A stretch of 64,000 bases of DNA from Chlamydiae bacterium Ga0074140 (GTDB taxonomy: Bacteria > Chlamydiota > Chlamydiia > Chlamydiales > Rhabdochlamydiaceae). Position 1 is the first letter of the stretch; every line of letters starts with the position of its first letter. Position numbers and translations under genes: made by a program. Under the pieces are notes generated by a model. The model was not told the DNA's origin and did not search any database. It worked only from the letters and a program-made list of their open reading frames with translations. Where the stretch lies: NCBI GenBank assembly GCA_001464115.1, contig LNES01000003.1:186001-250000 (forward strand), read 5' to 3'. Below are positions 41,884-50,531 of the stretch, piece after piece.

Positions 41884-43929
41884 TCAGTTCTGTAACTTTT
41901 TGGTGATCTCTTCTGTGATTTTTGTGTGTTGCTGTTCAACAGCTTCAAAAGAGAGGGTCTTTGCTTTGTCTCTGTAGAATAGGCGAAGGGTGACATTTTT
42001 TTTCTCCGTGTCTACCTGTGCTCCTCGATAGATATCGATGAGTTCTACTCTCTCGAGAAGGGGAGGAGAAAGTGCCGCCACAAGCTCCATTAATTTTTCG
42101 ATAGGGAGTTCTTCTTTCACGGTCACCGTCCAGTCCCGTTCTGATCCAGGGAAGAGGGGAAGCTCCTGAACCAGCAGCTTTTGGCGTTTTAGCGGCAAAA
42201 GATCGTGAAGGTTGAGCTCAGCAAAATAGACACGCGCGTCGATGTCAAATCCCTGCAAACGACCAGGGTGGATCTCTCCGAGAGCTCCAACAAAAATTTC
42301 TCCGACTCTAATGCGCGCTTGTCTTCCGGGGTGGAAGTTGTGGAGATGGGAGATTTCAAATTTGGCTTGAGTAATTCCTAGCCCACGAAGAAGATTTTCG
42401 ACCTTTCCTTTCAGATCAAAAAAATCGGCCTCTCGAGGTTTTGGATCGAAATGAGGTGGCGCATCACGGCCGGTGCAGATGATGGCTGCCATCGACTGTT
42501 CTTTGTAATTGGTTCCATCCTTGAAATGGATCTTCCCCACTTCAAAGGCGGCGATTTCTCTATTTTGTCGTGCGCGGTTAAATTTAACTGTTTGCAAAAG
42601 TCCGGGAAGGAGAGAGGTGCGAAGAACAGACTGATCCACCGATGCAGGGTGAAGAACAGAGATCCAAGAGGAGGGATCAGCATTTTCTTTGGTTGCTTCA
42701 GCAAGGGTCGGGCTAATGAGATCGCACGTGATGCACTCTTGTAACCCCTCAGAAATGAGCCTTTGTCTGATCTCTCTCTCGAAAAGAAAGAGTGGAGCAT
42801 GGTCGAGCGAGGAGGTGACATGTTTTGGTGTTTTGAGAGCGATGTTCTGATAGCCAAAAATGCGCCCGACCTCTTCGATTAGATCGATCTCCCGCTTCAA
42901 GTCGTTTCGGTAAGATGGGGGGGTGACATGGAGGGCTTTTTCATCTTCGCGTTCGATCACAATTTCGAGTCTTCCGAAGATTTCAGCAACTTCTCGAAGG
43001 CTCAGGTTGGTTCCCAAAAGGAGATTGACGCGATTGAGACGGCAGGTAATTGGAGAACGGCTCATCAGGCGAGATCTCTCGTCGATAGACCCTTTCACAA
43101 CGGTGGCTCCAGCGAGCTCCTGGATAAGTGCAGCAGCGCGGTCGAGTGCGAAGGCAACAGTTTCAAAATCCACCTCTTTTTCAAAACGCTGAGATGCATC
43201 TGTGCGTATTCCCAAAAGTTTGCTTGTGCGACGCGTAGCTTGCGGCGTGAAATAGGCAGATTCGAGAAGTATCTCACTCGTTGCCTCTGTCACACTCGAC
43301 TCTTTTCCGCCTATCACTCCTGCAAACGCAAGCGGTTTTTCCGCATCAGTGATGAGCAGAAGTCCCTGAGAAATCGCATAGGTCTTATCGTCGAGGGCTT
43401 CAAGAGACGTAAAAGCAGTTTTGGAAGTGACATGGATCTTTTTCCCAGAGATTTTTGCGAAATCGAATGCATGCAGAGGTTGACCCATTTCCAGCAGGAC
43501 GTAATTTGTCGCATCAACGACGTTGTTGATGCTGCGAATGCCGCAATTTTCCAAACGGGTTTTTAACCAGGCAGGAGAGGGCTTTACCTGTACGTTTGAA
43601 AGTAGCCTACAGGTATAGCGAAAACACTGCTCCTTGTCGTCGATTGAAACAGCGATCTTCCCCTGAATTTTTTCATTCTCATTTTCTTTTAGAGAAAATG
43701 TGGGGATCTTCATCGGCAACTGCTTGAGGGCCGCAAGCTCTCTCGCAATCCCTACGATGCTCATGCAATGACCAAGATTGGGAGTGAGAGAGATTTCTAG
43801 AATCTCATCTCCCTCACGGGTCTCAATTTTTTCGACTTCGAGACCACCCTGTGTCAAAATCTCTCCGATCTCCTGGGCAGAGAGAGAGGTCTCCACAAAT
43901 TCTTTAAGCCACGACAGAGGGATGCGCAT
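41884..43929 (-). CDS. pheT: Phenylalanyl-tRNA synthetase beta subunit, apparently lacking the N-terminal tRNA-binding (EMAP/OB) insertion
   Basis: MRIPLSWLKEFVETSLSAQEIGEILTQGGLEVEKIETREGDEILEISLTPNLGHCMSIVGIARELAAL...NVVDATNYVLLEMGQPLHAFD. Confidence 0.92.
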   Translation of the reverse strand: MRIPLSWLKEFVETSLSAQEIGEILTQGGLEVEKIETREGDEILEISLTPNLGHCMSIVGIARELAALKQLPMKIPTFSLKENENEKIQGKIAVSIDDKEQCFRYTCRLLSNVQVKPSPAWLKTRLENCGIRSINNVVDATNYVLLEMGQPLHAFDFAKISGKKIHVTSKTAFTSLEALDDKTYAISQGLLLITDAEKPLAFAGVIGGKESSVTEATSEILLESAYFTPQATRRTSKLLGIRTDASQRFEKEVDFETVAFALDRAAALIQELAGATVVKGSIDERSRLMSRSPITCRLNRVNLLLGTNLSLREVAEIFGRLEIVIEREDEKALHVTPPSYRNDLKREIDLIEEVGRIFGYQNIALKTPKHVTSSLDHAPLFLFEREIRQRLISEGLQECITCDLISPTLAEATKENADPSSWISVLHPASVDQSVLRTSLLPGLLQTVKFNRARQNREIAAFEVGKIHFKDGTNYKEQSMAAIICTGRDAPPHFDPKPREADFFDLKGKVENLLRGLGITQAKFEISHLHNFHPGRQARIRVGEIFVGALGEIHPGRLQGFDIDARVYFAELNLHDLLPLKRQKLLVQELPLFPGSERDWTVTVKEELPIEKLMELVAALSPPLLERVELIDIYRGAQVDTEKKNVTLRLFYRDKAKTLSFEAVEQQHTKITEEITKKLQN

Positions 43930-43983
43930 AAATTCTTGAACCCAGAGAGTTAAAATTGCTAAGATACCAAATTGGATAAGTAT

Positions 43984-45243
43984 ATGTCTAAAACTTCGTC
44001 GGACGATGGCTGGATTTCAAAGACTCGTAGGCTGACACAGCTGCTCATCATCAGTGGAACGCTCAATATTGCGCTTCTCGCTACGTTTGGTTACTCCCTA
44101 GTAAAAAATAATCGAGTTTCCGTTCCAGTTGAGCTACAGCCTGCTGCCAAAGGGAAGGGCGCTTTGCAAGTTGCAAATGAACAGCTGCTCCGCGCCTACT
44201 CATTGCTTCCCTTCCAAGAACTACTATTGCGACTTGAAGGCAAAGACCTTGTTGAAGATGGTTATATGCGACGGGACCTCGCCCTCGCCTGCCTTGTTGC
44301 CTTTCACCATTTTAACGTCGAAGGAGCCCTCGGTGGAGGAGAACTCCAAAAGAGATACGTTCCCTTCCGCAATGGAGACAATCAAGAGCAGATTCCCCTT
44401 ACGATCTTTCCCGGGCTGGCCGATTTCCAGTACGAAGCGATTCAACACTTTGCTCGCAGTGAAAAGTGGCCCTTTACCCCGCAAGGTCTCTTTTTTGAGA
44501 TCCAGCGCACGCGCGAACGCGACCCAACTCTGTTGGAAGCGTTTTACTTGACCCCCCAGTTCCATACTGTTAATCTTCTTTTTACTCGATCGGGTTTCAA
44601 GGTCGACAGGGAGCTTCTTGTTGAGATGCTTGCACAGGGAAATTGGAATACGTTGAACAGCTTCACAGAAGAGCAGCGAAGAGCTCAAGATCTCTCTCCT
44701 GAGCGCTGCAGACAGTTTCTTGTCTCCTACATCGAAGGAAGATCCCCTCTTGCTGCAAAACTTCTTCTTGAAATTGATCTAGAATTTGCGAGCAAACGAT
44801 TGGGGGATATGCAACTTCTCACAGTTTTTGATCTACTTCCTCCAAACCTGCCGCATCTTGCCCCTCTCGCCAAAGAGCTGATTGCAAGCCCTCGCTGCGA
44901 TGCTGTTTGGAAGCGCGCGGCTACTCTTCTTTATACCTTAGCCTCTGAACCCCTTCCGGAGCCATACGATCATATGCATACATTACAACGTTTTGCATCA
45001 CATGCCCTTCCTCCTCCTCCATTTCCTCCTATACCACCTCCGAGACCGATCACGCCTGTTTCATCGCCAGTTCAAACAGTTTCCGCTGTAAAGGATCGCC
45101 GTTTCCATACCGTTGCGATGGGGGATAGCCTCTGGAAAATCTCGCGCAAGTACAAAGTCAGCGTTGACTCGATCAAACGTGCAAATCGTCTCGACAGCGA
45201 GAAGCTTCGCGTTGGCAAAAAACTCGAAATCCCCGAAAAATAA
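43984..45243 (+). CDS. LysM-domain membrane-anchored protein
   Basis: N-terminal TM (LIISGTLNIALLATFGYSLV); C-terminal FHTVAMGDSLWKISRKYKVSVDSIKRANRLDSEKLRVGKKLEIP. Confidence 0.8.
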   Translation: MSKTSSDDGWISKTRRLTQLLIISGTLNIALLATFGYSLVKNNRVSVPVELQPAAKGKGALQVANEQLLRAYSLLPFQELLLRLEGKDLVEDGYMRRDLALACLVAFHHFNVEGALGGGELQKRYVPFRNGDNQEQIPLTIFPGLADFQYEAIQHFARSEKWPFTPQGLFFEIQRTRERDPTLLEAFYLTPQFHTVNLLFTRSGFKVDRELLVEMLAQGNWNTLNSFTEEQRRAQDLSPERCRQFLVSYIEGRSPLAAKLLLEIDLEFASKRLGDMQLLTVFDLLPPNLPHLAPLAKELIASPRCDAVWKRAATLLYTLASEPLPEPYDHMHTLQRFASHALPPPPFPPIPPPRPITPVSSPVQTVSAVKDRRFHTVAMGDSLWKISRKYKVSVDSIKRANRLDSEKLRVGKKLEIPEK

Positions 45244-45269
45244 AACTCGTTTTATAGGCAAGTTTCGAT

Positions 45270-45303
45270 ATAGACTCTCTCCGATAAAATAGGAGAGTCT
45301 ATG
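45270..45303 (+). promoter_or_regulatory. Stem-loop pairing the SD and start codon of the 45301 gene
   Basis: atagactctc (45270-45279) pairs with gagagtctat (45293-45302), which includes GGAGAG and the AT of ATG 45301. Confidence 0.45.
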
Positions 45304-45573
45304 TCTGTTCGAGAAATACCGGGTCCAAATTTCACCATCCAAATTAATGGCTCAAATTCAGAAACGGAGGGTGGCGGTATCTTAGATAGCCTTGCTCGTA
45401 GGGCCCTAAGAGAAAATGCCACATCACGACCGCTTCACATTCGCAAGAAAGAGTGGGAAAATCTTACACGAAAGATTACACAAGAGATGCAGAATGAGCT
45501 CTCTTCCAATACCTGCATCGTGCTCTTTGCACTGGGAATTGTTCTTGTGACCGGTCTTTATTTTGCTCTCTAA
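45301..45573 (+). CDS. Hypothetical tail-anchored protein
   Basis: C-terminal hydrophobic segment NTCIVLFALGIVLVTGLYFAL; SD AGGAGAG. Confidence 0.6.
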   Translation: MSVREIPGPNFTIQINGSNSETEGGGILDSLARRALRENATSRPLHIRKKEWENLTRKITQEMQNELSSNTCIVLFALGIVLVTGLYFAL

Positions 45574-45776
45574 GGCAGATCGATTCCACCCGGATGCCAG
45601 GGCCCACACTTACAAACCCGCTTGACCATCCGCCAGCTGCCCTTCAGCGATCCATGCTTTTTAATCGCTTCCATAGCGTATTCGGAGCAGCTCGGGTAAA
45701 AGCGGCAGCTCTGGCCAATAAAAGGCCCAAGCGTCAGCTGGTAAAGGCGAATAAGTAGGAGAAGAATAGTTTTCAT
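45570..45776 (-). CDS. yidD: Membrane protein insertion efficiency factor YidD
   Basis: MKTILLLLIRLYQLTLGPFIGQSCRFYPSCSEYAMEAIKKHGSLKGSWRMVKRVCKCGPWHPGGIDLP. Confidence 0.93.
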   Translation of the reverse strand: MKTILLLLIRLYQLTLGPFIGQSCRFYPSCSEYAMEAIKKHGSLKGSWRMVKRVCKCGPWHPGGIDLP

Positions 45777-45809
45777 CTTTTTCTGCCTCCCAGTATATAT
45801 CCCATAAAG

Positions 45810-46181
45810 ATGAAATACAAATACCACCTCCTCGGAATTCCCACCACTGAACGCCGCAAAGGGGAGGAGTATGTCCCTCAGTTCAAGATGTGGGTTTCAG
45901 GGTACGAGGATAGCGAGTTTCGAATTGAGTGGATGCGCTTTGAAAAAGACGCGGATTTTCATCCCCTAATCAAAACCGTTCCTCACGTTGCTTTTAAAGT
46001 CGATGACATCGACGAGGCAATCAAAGGCAAAAAGATCATCCTCAAGCCCTACTACCCACTCGAAGGCTTCCGCGTTGCCTTCATCGAAGAGGCTGGTGCC
46101 CCCCATCGAGTTCATCTAAACCGATCTCACCGAGGAGGAGATCATCGCCCGCGCCCAAGCGATCCCCTCTTAATTTTCTAA
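45810..46181 (+). pseudogene. VOC/glyoxalase-like protein with disrupted C-terminus (frameshift at C6 tract)
   Basis: HVAFKVDDIDEAIKGKKIILKPYYPLEGFRVAFIEEAGAP then out-of-family HRVHLNRSHRGG...; shifted frame reads APIEFI*TDLTEEEIIARAQAIPS*. Confidence 0.55.
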
Positions 46182-46215
46182 GCATCTGATAGACATATTG
46201 TTGGGGTTTGATTTG

Positions 46216-46246
46216 CACAAAAGTTACCAAAATGGTAACTTTTGTG
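46216..46246. promoter_or_regulatory. Perfect 14-bp-arm palindrome next to the AbiEi-like start (putative operator)
   Basis: cacaaaagttacca-aaa-tggtaacttttgtg ending 1 nt before ATG 46248. Confidence 0.6.
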
Positions 46247-46247
46247 T

Positions 46248-46889
46248 ATGAAAAAGAAAGATCTTCTTTTTAATATCGCGGATAGCCAGCAAGGGTACTT
46301 TACCTCTATACAGGCTCAGGAGTGTGGGATCGCGCGTTCGCATTTTCATCGCAAACTTCGATCAGGTGAGTGGACAAAAATCCAACGAGGTATTTATCGA
46401 CTTTCCCATTACCCAATTACAGACAGACCGGAACTGGTTGTGTGGATTCTTTGGAGCAGGGACAAAAAAGACAACGTGCAAGGAGTATGGTCTCATGAAA
46501 CAGCGCTTGATATTCATGATCTAAGCGATGTGATGCCCGCCAGAATGCACATGACCGTTCCCGTTCATTTCAGAAAACGAGAGATTCCCAAAAATCTTCG
46601 CCTCCATTTTGCGGAACTGTCGAAAAATGATATCGAAAGGCGCCAAGGGTATTATGTTACCTCTCCTTTGAGAACTTTGATCGATGTCATAGAAGAGGGG
46701 GTTCTCTCTGAAGATCTAATTATTCAAGCCATCCGACAAGGGGTTCAAAAAGGAGTTCTTCTAGCCCATGAGCTCAGCCAATATCCGCAATTTGCAAAAT
46801 ATGAACATACATACAAAATTCAACAACCCAGCAGATTTTCGCAAAAGCCTCGAGGCTCTCTTCTAGAAGATTCTCGTGTTGATTTCTAG
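46248..46889 (+). CDS. AbiEi-like type IV toxin-antitoxin antitoxin / transcriptional regulator
   Basis: IADSQQGYFTSIQAQECGIARSHFHRKLRSGEWTKIQRGIYRLSHYPITDRPELVVWILWSR...SHETALDIHDLSDVMP...YYVTSPLRTLIDVIEEG. Confidence 0.8.
   Translation: MKKKDLLFNIADSQQGYFTSIQAQECGIARSHFHRKLRSGEWTKIQRGIYRLSHYPITDRPELVVWILWSRDKKDNVQGVWSHETALDIHDLSDVMPARMHMTVPVHFRKREIPKNLRLHFAELSKNDIERRQGYYVTSPLRTLIDVIEEGVLSEDLIIQAIRQGVQKGVLLAHELSQYPQFAKYEHTYKIQQPSRFSQKPRGSLLEDSRVDF
46801..46866 (+). pseudogene. Vestigial AbiEii-like toxin start, 21 codons
   Basis: Alternative frame MNIHTKFNNPADFRKSLEALF*; resembles the N-terminus of AbiEii nucleotidyltransferases and sits at the expected overlap. Confidence 0.4.
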
Positions 46890-46890
46890 G

Positions 46891-47508
46891 TTATTTTTTA
46901 GTCGCTCGGACTAGCTGCTCAACCTCTTTCTTCAGCTCTTGCTTGAGCTTCGGATCTTTGAGTTTTCCTTGAGCGTCAAATGCCTCGTGAGCCACCGGTA
47001 TCATCGTTTTTTGCTTCAGAACTTCTCCTCCCACATCTTCGATGATCGCTTGGAGAGCTGCTAAGCCCCTAACGCCACCAAATTTGCTGGGAGATGCGCT
47101 CATGAGAGCAAACTTCTTACCCTTGAAGGCATAAACCGGAGGATTCTCTCCCGTACGTCTCGAGGTCCAGTCGATCGTATTCTTAAGCACTGCCGAAATA
47201 GAGGCATTATATTCTGGAGAGGCGATCATGAACGCATCGCTCTCCACCATAAGCTGCTTCAAGCGCTTAGCGTTTGCGGGCATTCCTTCTTTCTCTTCAA
47301 GCTCCCCATCATAAAATGGCATCGGGAAATCTTTAAGATCGATCACAGTTACCTGCGCCCCCATTTGCCGGGCCATCTCAGCCGCTTCTTTCACAAGCAT
47401 CTTATTGTACGATCCTGTACGTGTACTCCCTGAAAATGCCAAGATTTTCACCTGCGCACAAAGCGGCGCGATAATCGTTAAACAGAGTATGAGCAAGAGT
47501 TTTTTCAT
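46891..47508 (-). CDS. NADPH-dependent FMN reductase family protein with N-terminal signal peptide
   Basis: MKKLLLILCLTIIAPLCAQ + VKILAFSGSTRTGSYNKMLVKEAAE...SPEYNASISAVLKNTIDWTSR. Confidence 0.85.
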   Translation of the reverse strand: MKKLLLILCLTIIAPLCAQVKILAFSGSTRTGSYNKMLVKEAAEMARQMGAQVTVIDLKDFPMPFYDGELEEKEGMPANAKRLKQLMVESDAFMIASPEYNASISAVLKNTIDWTSRRTGENPPVYAFKGKKFALMSASPSKFGGVRGLAALQAIIEDVGGEVLKQKTMIPVAHEAFDAQGKLKDPKLKQELKKEVEQLVRATKK

Positions 47509-47608
47509 AGAGAGTCTCCTTTTTATGAGAAAGTATTGCAGAAGAAATCAGAGAGTGCAAAGATTTTTGCATTCTCTATGTAAAATCAGATCTTCAGTGA
47601 GAAAAAAA

Positions 47609-48340
47609 ATGAGCTTCCCTCAATTTAGAGATAAACATCAGTTCGATGCGCTGGTCTCCTCCAAACGCTTGTTAGACTACCAGAGACAGCTCGGACGTGT
47701 TCCAGAAGGAGCATGCCCGACCCGGGTGATCATCTGCTATCAGAGCTCCTTTATGGATCGTGTTGTTGAAAGTCACAAGGGGCACTGGTCGTCAGGAGTT
47801 TTTCGAAAGGTATACTGGATTGATGAAACGTCAGGGATTGCAATTGCGAACTATGGGATTGGAGCGCCGCGAGCAGCGCTTTCTTTGGAGATGTTGATCG
47901 GTTGGGGAGTGCAGGACTTCATTTCGATCGGCACAGCAGGAGCAATCGCTCCCGATCTTAAAATTGGCGATCTGGTCGGCTGTGATCGCGCGATCCGCGA
48001 CGAGGGGACTTCACACCATTACTTGCCAGTAGGACGCTATAGTTATCCCACAGACGGTGGACGCTTCGCCAAAAAATTCGAGCGCGTGGGGACAAGCTGG
48101 ACCCTCGATGCCTTCTTCCGCCATACAAAAGAGGAGATTGCCTCTTACCAAAAAGAAGGAGTATTGACCGTGGAGATGGAAGCGAGCGCCCTCTTTGCCG
48201 TTGCTGAGATGCGTGGCGTGAAGATCGGCGCCGGTTTCGTGATCAGCGATCTTCTCTACGGAGAAGAATGGAACCCTCAATTTCGCCAAGAACCCGTGGA
48301 GCAAGGGCTAGATAAACTTCTCTGGATGGCAATGGAATAA
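47609..48340 (+). CDS. Nucleoside phosphorylase family protein
   Basis: Start placed at ATG 47609 (MSFPQFRDKHQFDALVSS); IAIANYGIGAPRAALSLEMLIGWGVQDFISIGTAGAIAPDLKIGDLV...TVEMEASALFAVAEMRGVK. Confidence 0.8.
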   Translation: MSFPQFRDKHQFDALVSSKRLLDYQRQLGRVPEGACPTRVIICYQSSFMDRVVESHKGHWSSGVFRKVYWIDETSGIAIANYGIGAPRAALSLEMLIGWGVQDFISIGTAGAIAPDLKIGDLVGCDRAIRDEGTSHHYLPVGRYSYPTDGGRFAKKFERVGTSWTLDAFFRHTKEEIASYQKEGVLTVEMEASALFAVAEMRGVKIGAGFVISDLLYGEEWNPQFRQEPVEQGLDKLLWMAME

Positions 48341-48349
48341 GATCTTCGA

Positions 48350-49576
48350 TTAATTTTTCAGACATAAAATCTGCTTTCTGAAGCTCACAAAAATCAGAAG
48401 AGCGCAGAGCAGTAACAAAGAGCTGCTAATCCAGATGGAGAGGGCAGGATGACGTCCGACAAAGGCGCCAGAAAAAAGAGGGCTGAGAACAAGTGCAGCT
48501 GCATTTGCAGAGCCGAGGACGCCAAGCGTTTCGCCTTGGACATCGGGTGAGGCTCTGTTCGAAACAAGAGTGGTTGCCGTGGGAGAAACAAACGCAACGC
48601 AGTAAGAGATAAGAGCGGTTGCAGCCCAAATAAAGGTTGCTGAGGGGAGTAGTAAAATAGAAAAGATCGCGAATGCTGTGCAAAAATTGCCTCCAAAGAA
48701 TAGGGTCTCTGCTTTCATCCGTCGGACAAGCGGTCGTATGAGAACTCCCGTGCTGAGGGCATAAAAACCTCCTGCCAATCCGTAAAAAATTCCGAGATCT
48801 TTTGCCGTAAATGCAAAGTGTTTCATGAAAAACACTGGAACAAATTCAAAGAAAAATGACCAGGCGAAGCAGTGAAGAAAGTATGTGAGGAAGATCGATC
48901 TAAGATACGGGGTTTTAAGAGCTATTACGAGCTGTTTAAGGCCGCGATTCCATGGATGTTTTTTCTGTTGGCCAGGCGAAAAGGTCTCTTTGAATAACCA
49001 GCGCACGATAAGCAGATTAAAGAGGGAAATAAGAAGTGCAAACAAAAATGGTTGAACATATCCCCCTTGTGAGAGAAATCCGCCGAAGAATGGACCCAAG
49101 GCAAATCCAGCGCCCAGCGACATGCTGTAGAGACCAAAGTTCTTTGCCTTGGTTTCCGCTGTACTGATGTCTGCGACAGCGGCTTGGACAATCGACATAT
49201 TTCCAGAAGCGAGTCCGATTACGACTCTCGATGCAAAAAGAAGAAAAATGTTTTCCATAAGAATGCTTCCTACAGCGAGGACATAGCCTAATACTGTAAT
49301 GAGAAGAGAGGCGTGCAAGGAACGCTTTCTCCCTTGATTATCAGAAAGTCCTCCCCAAATCGGGGCGCTAAAAAATTGAACAAGGGGAGAAAGGGATAGT
49401 AAAATCCCCAGGTATGCGCCTCTTGTTTCCGCAGAAGTCTCTGGAGAAAAAAAGCCATGCGCAGGATCAAAAAGCATCGCGGGGAAAAGAGGATAGATAA
49501 TTCCTATCCCCACGAAGTCGATAAAGATCACCGACAACGCGCTGAATAGGGTGGCTTTATTATTTTTCATGTTCAT
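48350..49576 (-). CDS. MFS transporter, TetA-like
   Basis: FIDFVGIGIIYPLFPAML...APIWGGLSDNQGRKRSLHASLL...ASGNMSIVQAAVADIS. Confidence 0.85.
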   Translation of the reverse strand: MNMKNNKATLFSALSVIFIDFVGIGIIYPLFPAMLFDPAHGFFSPETSAETRGAYLGILLSLSPLVQFFSAPIWGGLSDNQGRKRSLHASLLITVLGYVLAVGSILMENIFLLFASRVVIGLASGNMSIVQAAVADISTAETKAKNFGLYSMSLGAGFALGPFFGGFLSQGGYVQPFLFALLISLFNLLIVRWLFKETFSPGQQKKHPWNRGLKQLVIALKTPYLRSIFLTYFLHCFAWSFFFEFVPVFFMKHFAFTAKDLGIFYGLAGGFYALSTGVLIRPLVRRMKAETLFFGGNFCTAFAIFSILLLPSATFIWAATALISYCVAFVSPTATTLVSNRASPDVQGETLGVLGSANAAALVLSPLFSGAFVGRHPALSIWISSSLLLLCALLIFVSFRKQILCLKN

Positions 49577-49639
49577 GTGTTATGAAAGTAAATTATATTG
49601 CTGTGTAGAGGTTGCCTAATCTGAAACTACTTAAAAAAT

Positions 49640-50512
49640 ATGGAAGAAACCAACCCTTCTTCTCTAGTTGAAGCTTGGCTGGATGGTCGGAACCTTGGCC
49701 AAATTCCCGAAGAGATCTTGCATTCAACGGAGCTCAAACGACTCAGCGTCTATAAAAACGCTCTTGCCAGTTTGCCTGAAGAGCTTTTTGCAATCGCCAA
49801 TCTCGAACGGTTGAACATCAGCATGAATCAGCTCTCAATTCTTTCCGACAGTGTTAGGAATCTGCAGCAATTACAAGTGCTCGATGCGAACCACAATAAA
49901 CTCACTGTGCTTCCCAAGTCAATTGGCGATCTCACAAACTTAAGGTTTCTCTATTTGGCAGGAAATCGGTTAGAGATGCTTCCTTCATTGCAGAACTTGA
50001 AGAGTCTTGTGTATTTGAATATCTCTCAAAACAATTTCGCCATATTTCCCGATTCTTGCACTGATCTCGGAAATCTTTTAGAGCTTCGCATGTACAATAA
50101 TGCGCTTGTTTCCCTTCCTAATTCGTTCGGCAAGCTCAAAAAACTGCGAGAGCTTCATGCCATGCACAATCGAATCACTGAGCTTCCCGACTCAATTGGA
50201 AATTTGAAGGAGTTAAGAAAACTCATGCTCGAGGACAACCAACTAAGAGCGCTTCCCTCAAGTGTCGGGGATCTCGAAAGTCTCACAGAGCTTGATTTAA
50301 GAAGCAACCAGCTGGCGTCGCTTCCAGAAACGATAAGCAGATTAAAAATGTTGCGCTTTTTTGACTTGAGAGACAACAAGCTGATCTCTATACCGGAGTC
50401 TCTCAAAAATCTAACTAATCTTGAAAAATTAGATCTGAGACTCAACAAAAACTTGGCCATCCCTTTCTGGATCTCAGAATTGGAAGAGCGAGGTTGCACC
50501 GTTTTCTATTAA
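49640..50512 (+). CDS. Cytoplasmic-type leucine-rich-repeat protein
   Basis: Repeated LPxSIGxLxxLRxLxLxxNxLxxLP units; no signal peptide. Confidence 0.85.
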   Translation: MEETNPSSLVEAWLDGRNLGQIPEEILHSTELKRLSVYKNALASLPEELFAIANLERLNISMNQLSILSDSVRNLQQLQVLDANHNKLTVLPKSIGDLTNLRFLYLAGNRLEMLPSLQNLKSLVYLNISQNNFAIFPDSCTDLGNLLELRMYNNALVSLPNSFGKLKKLRELHAMHNRITELPDSIGNLKELRKLMLEDNQLRALPSSVGDLESLTELDLRSNQLASLPETISRLKMLRFFDLRDNKLISIPESLKNLTNLEKLDLRLNKNLAIPFWISELEERGCTVFY

Positions 50513-50531
50513 GCTGGTAGGATCTCAGCAT

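Noticed and set aside
42928-43566. 212-aa forward ORF
   Set aside because: Antisense to pheT, whose frame is unambiguous.
45810-46181. Intact 123-aa novel VOC-type protein
   Set aside because: The tail after GAP does not resemble the family and an alternative frame restores the expected ending, so a frameshifted gene is more likely.
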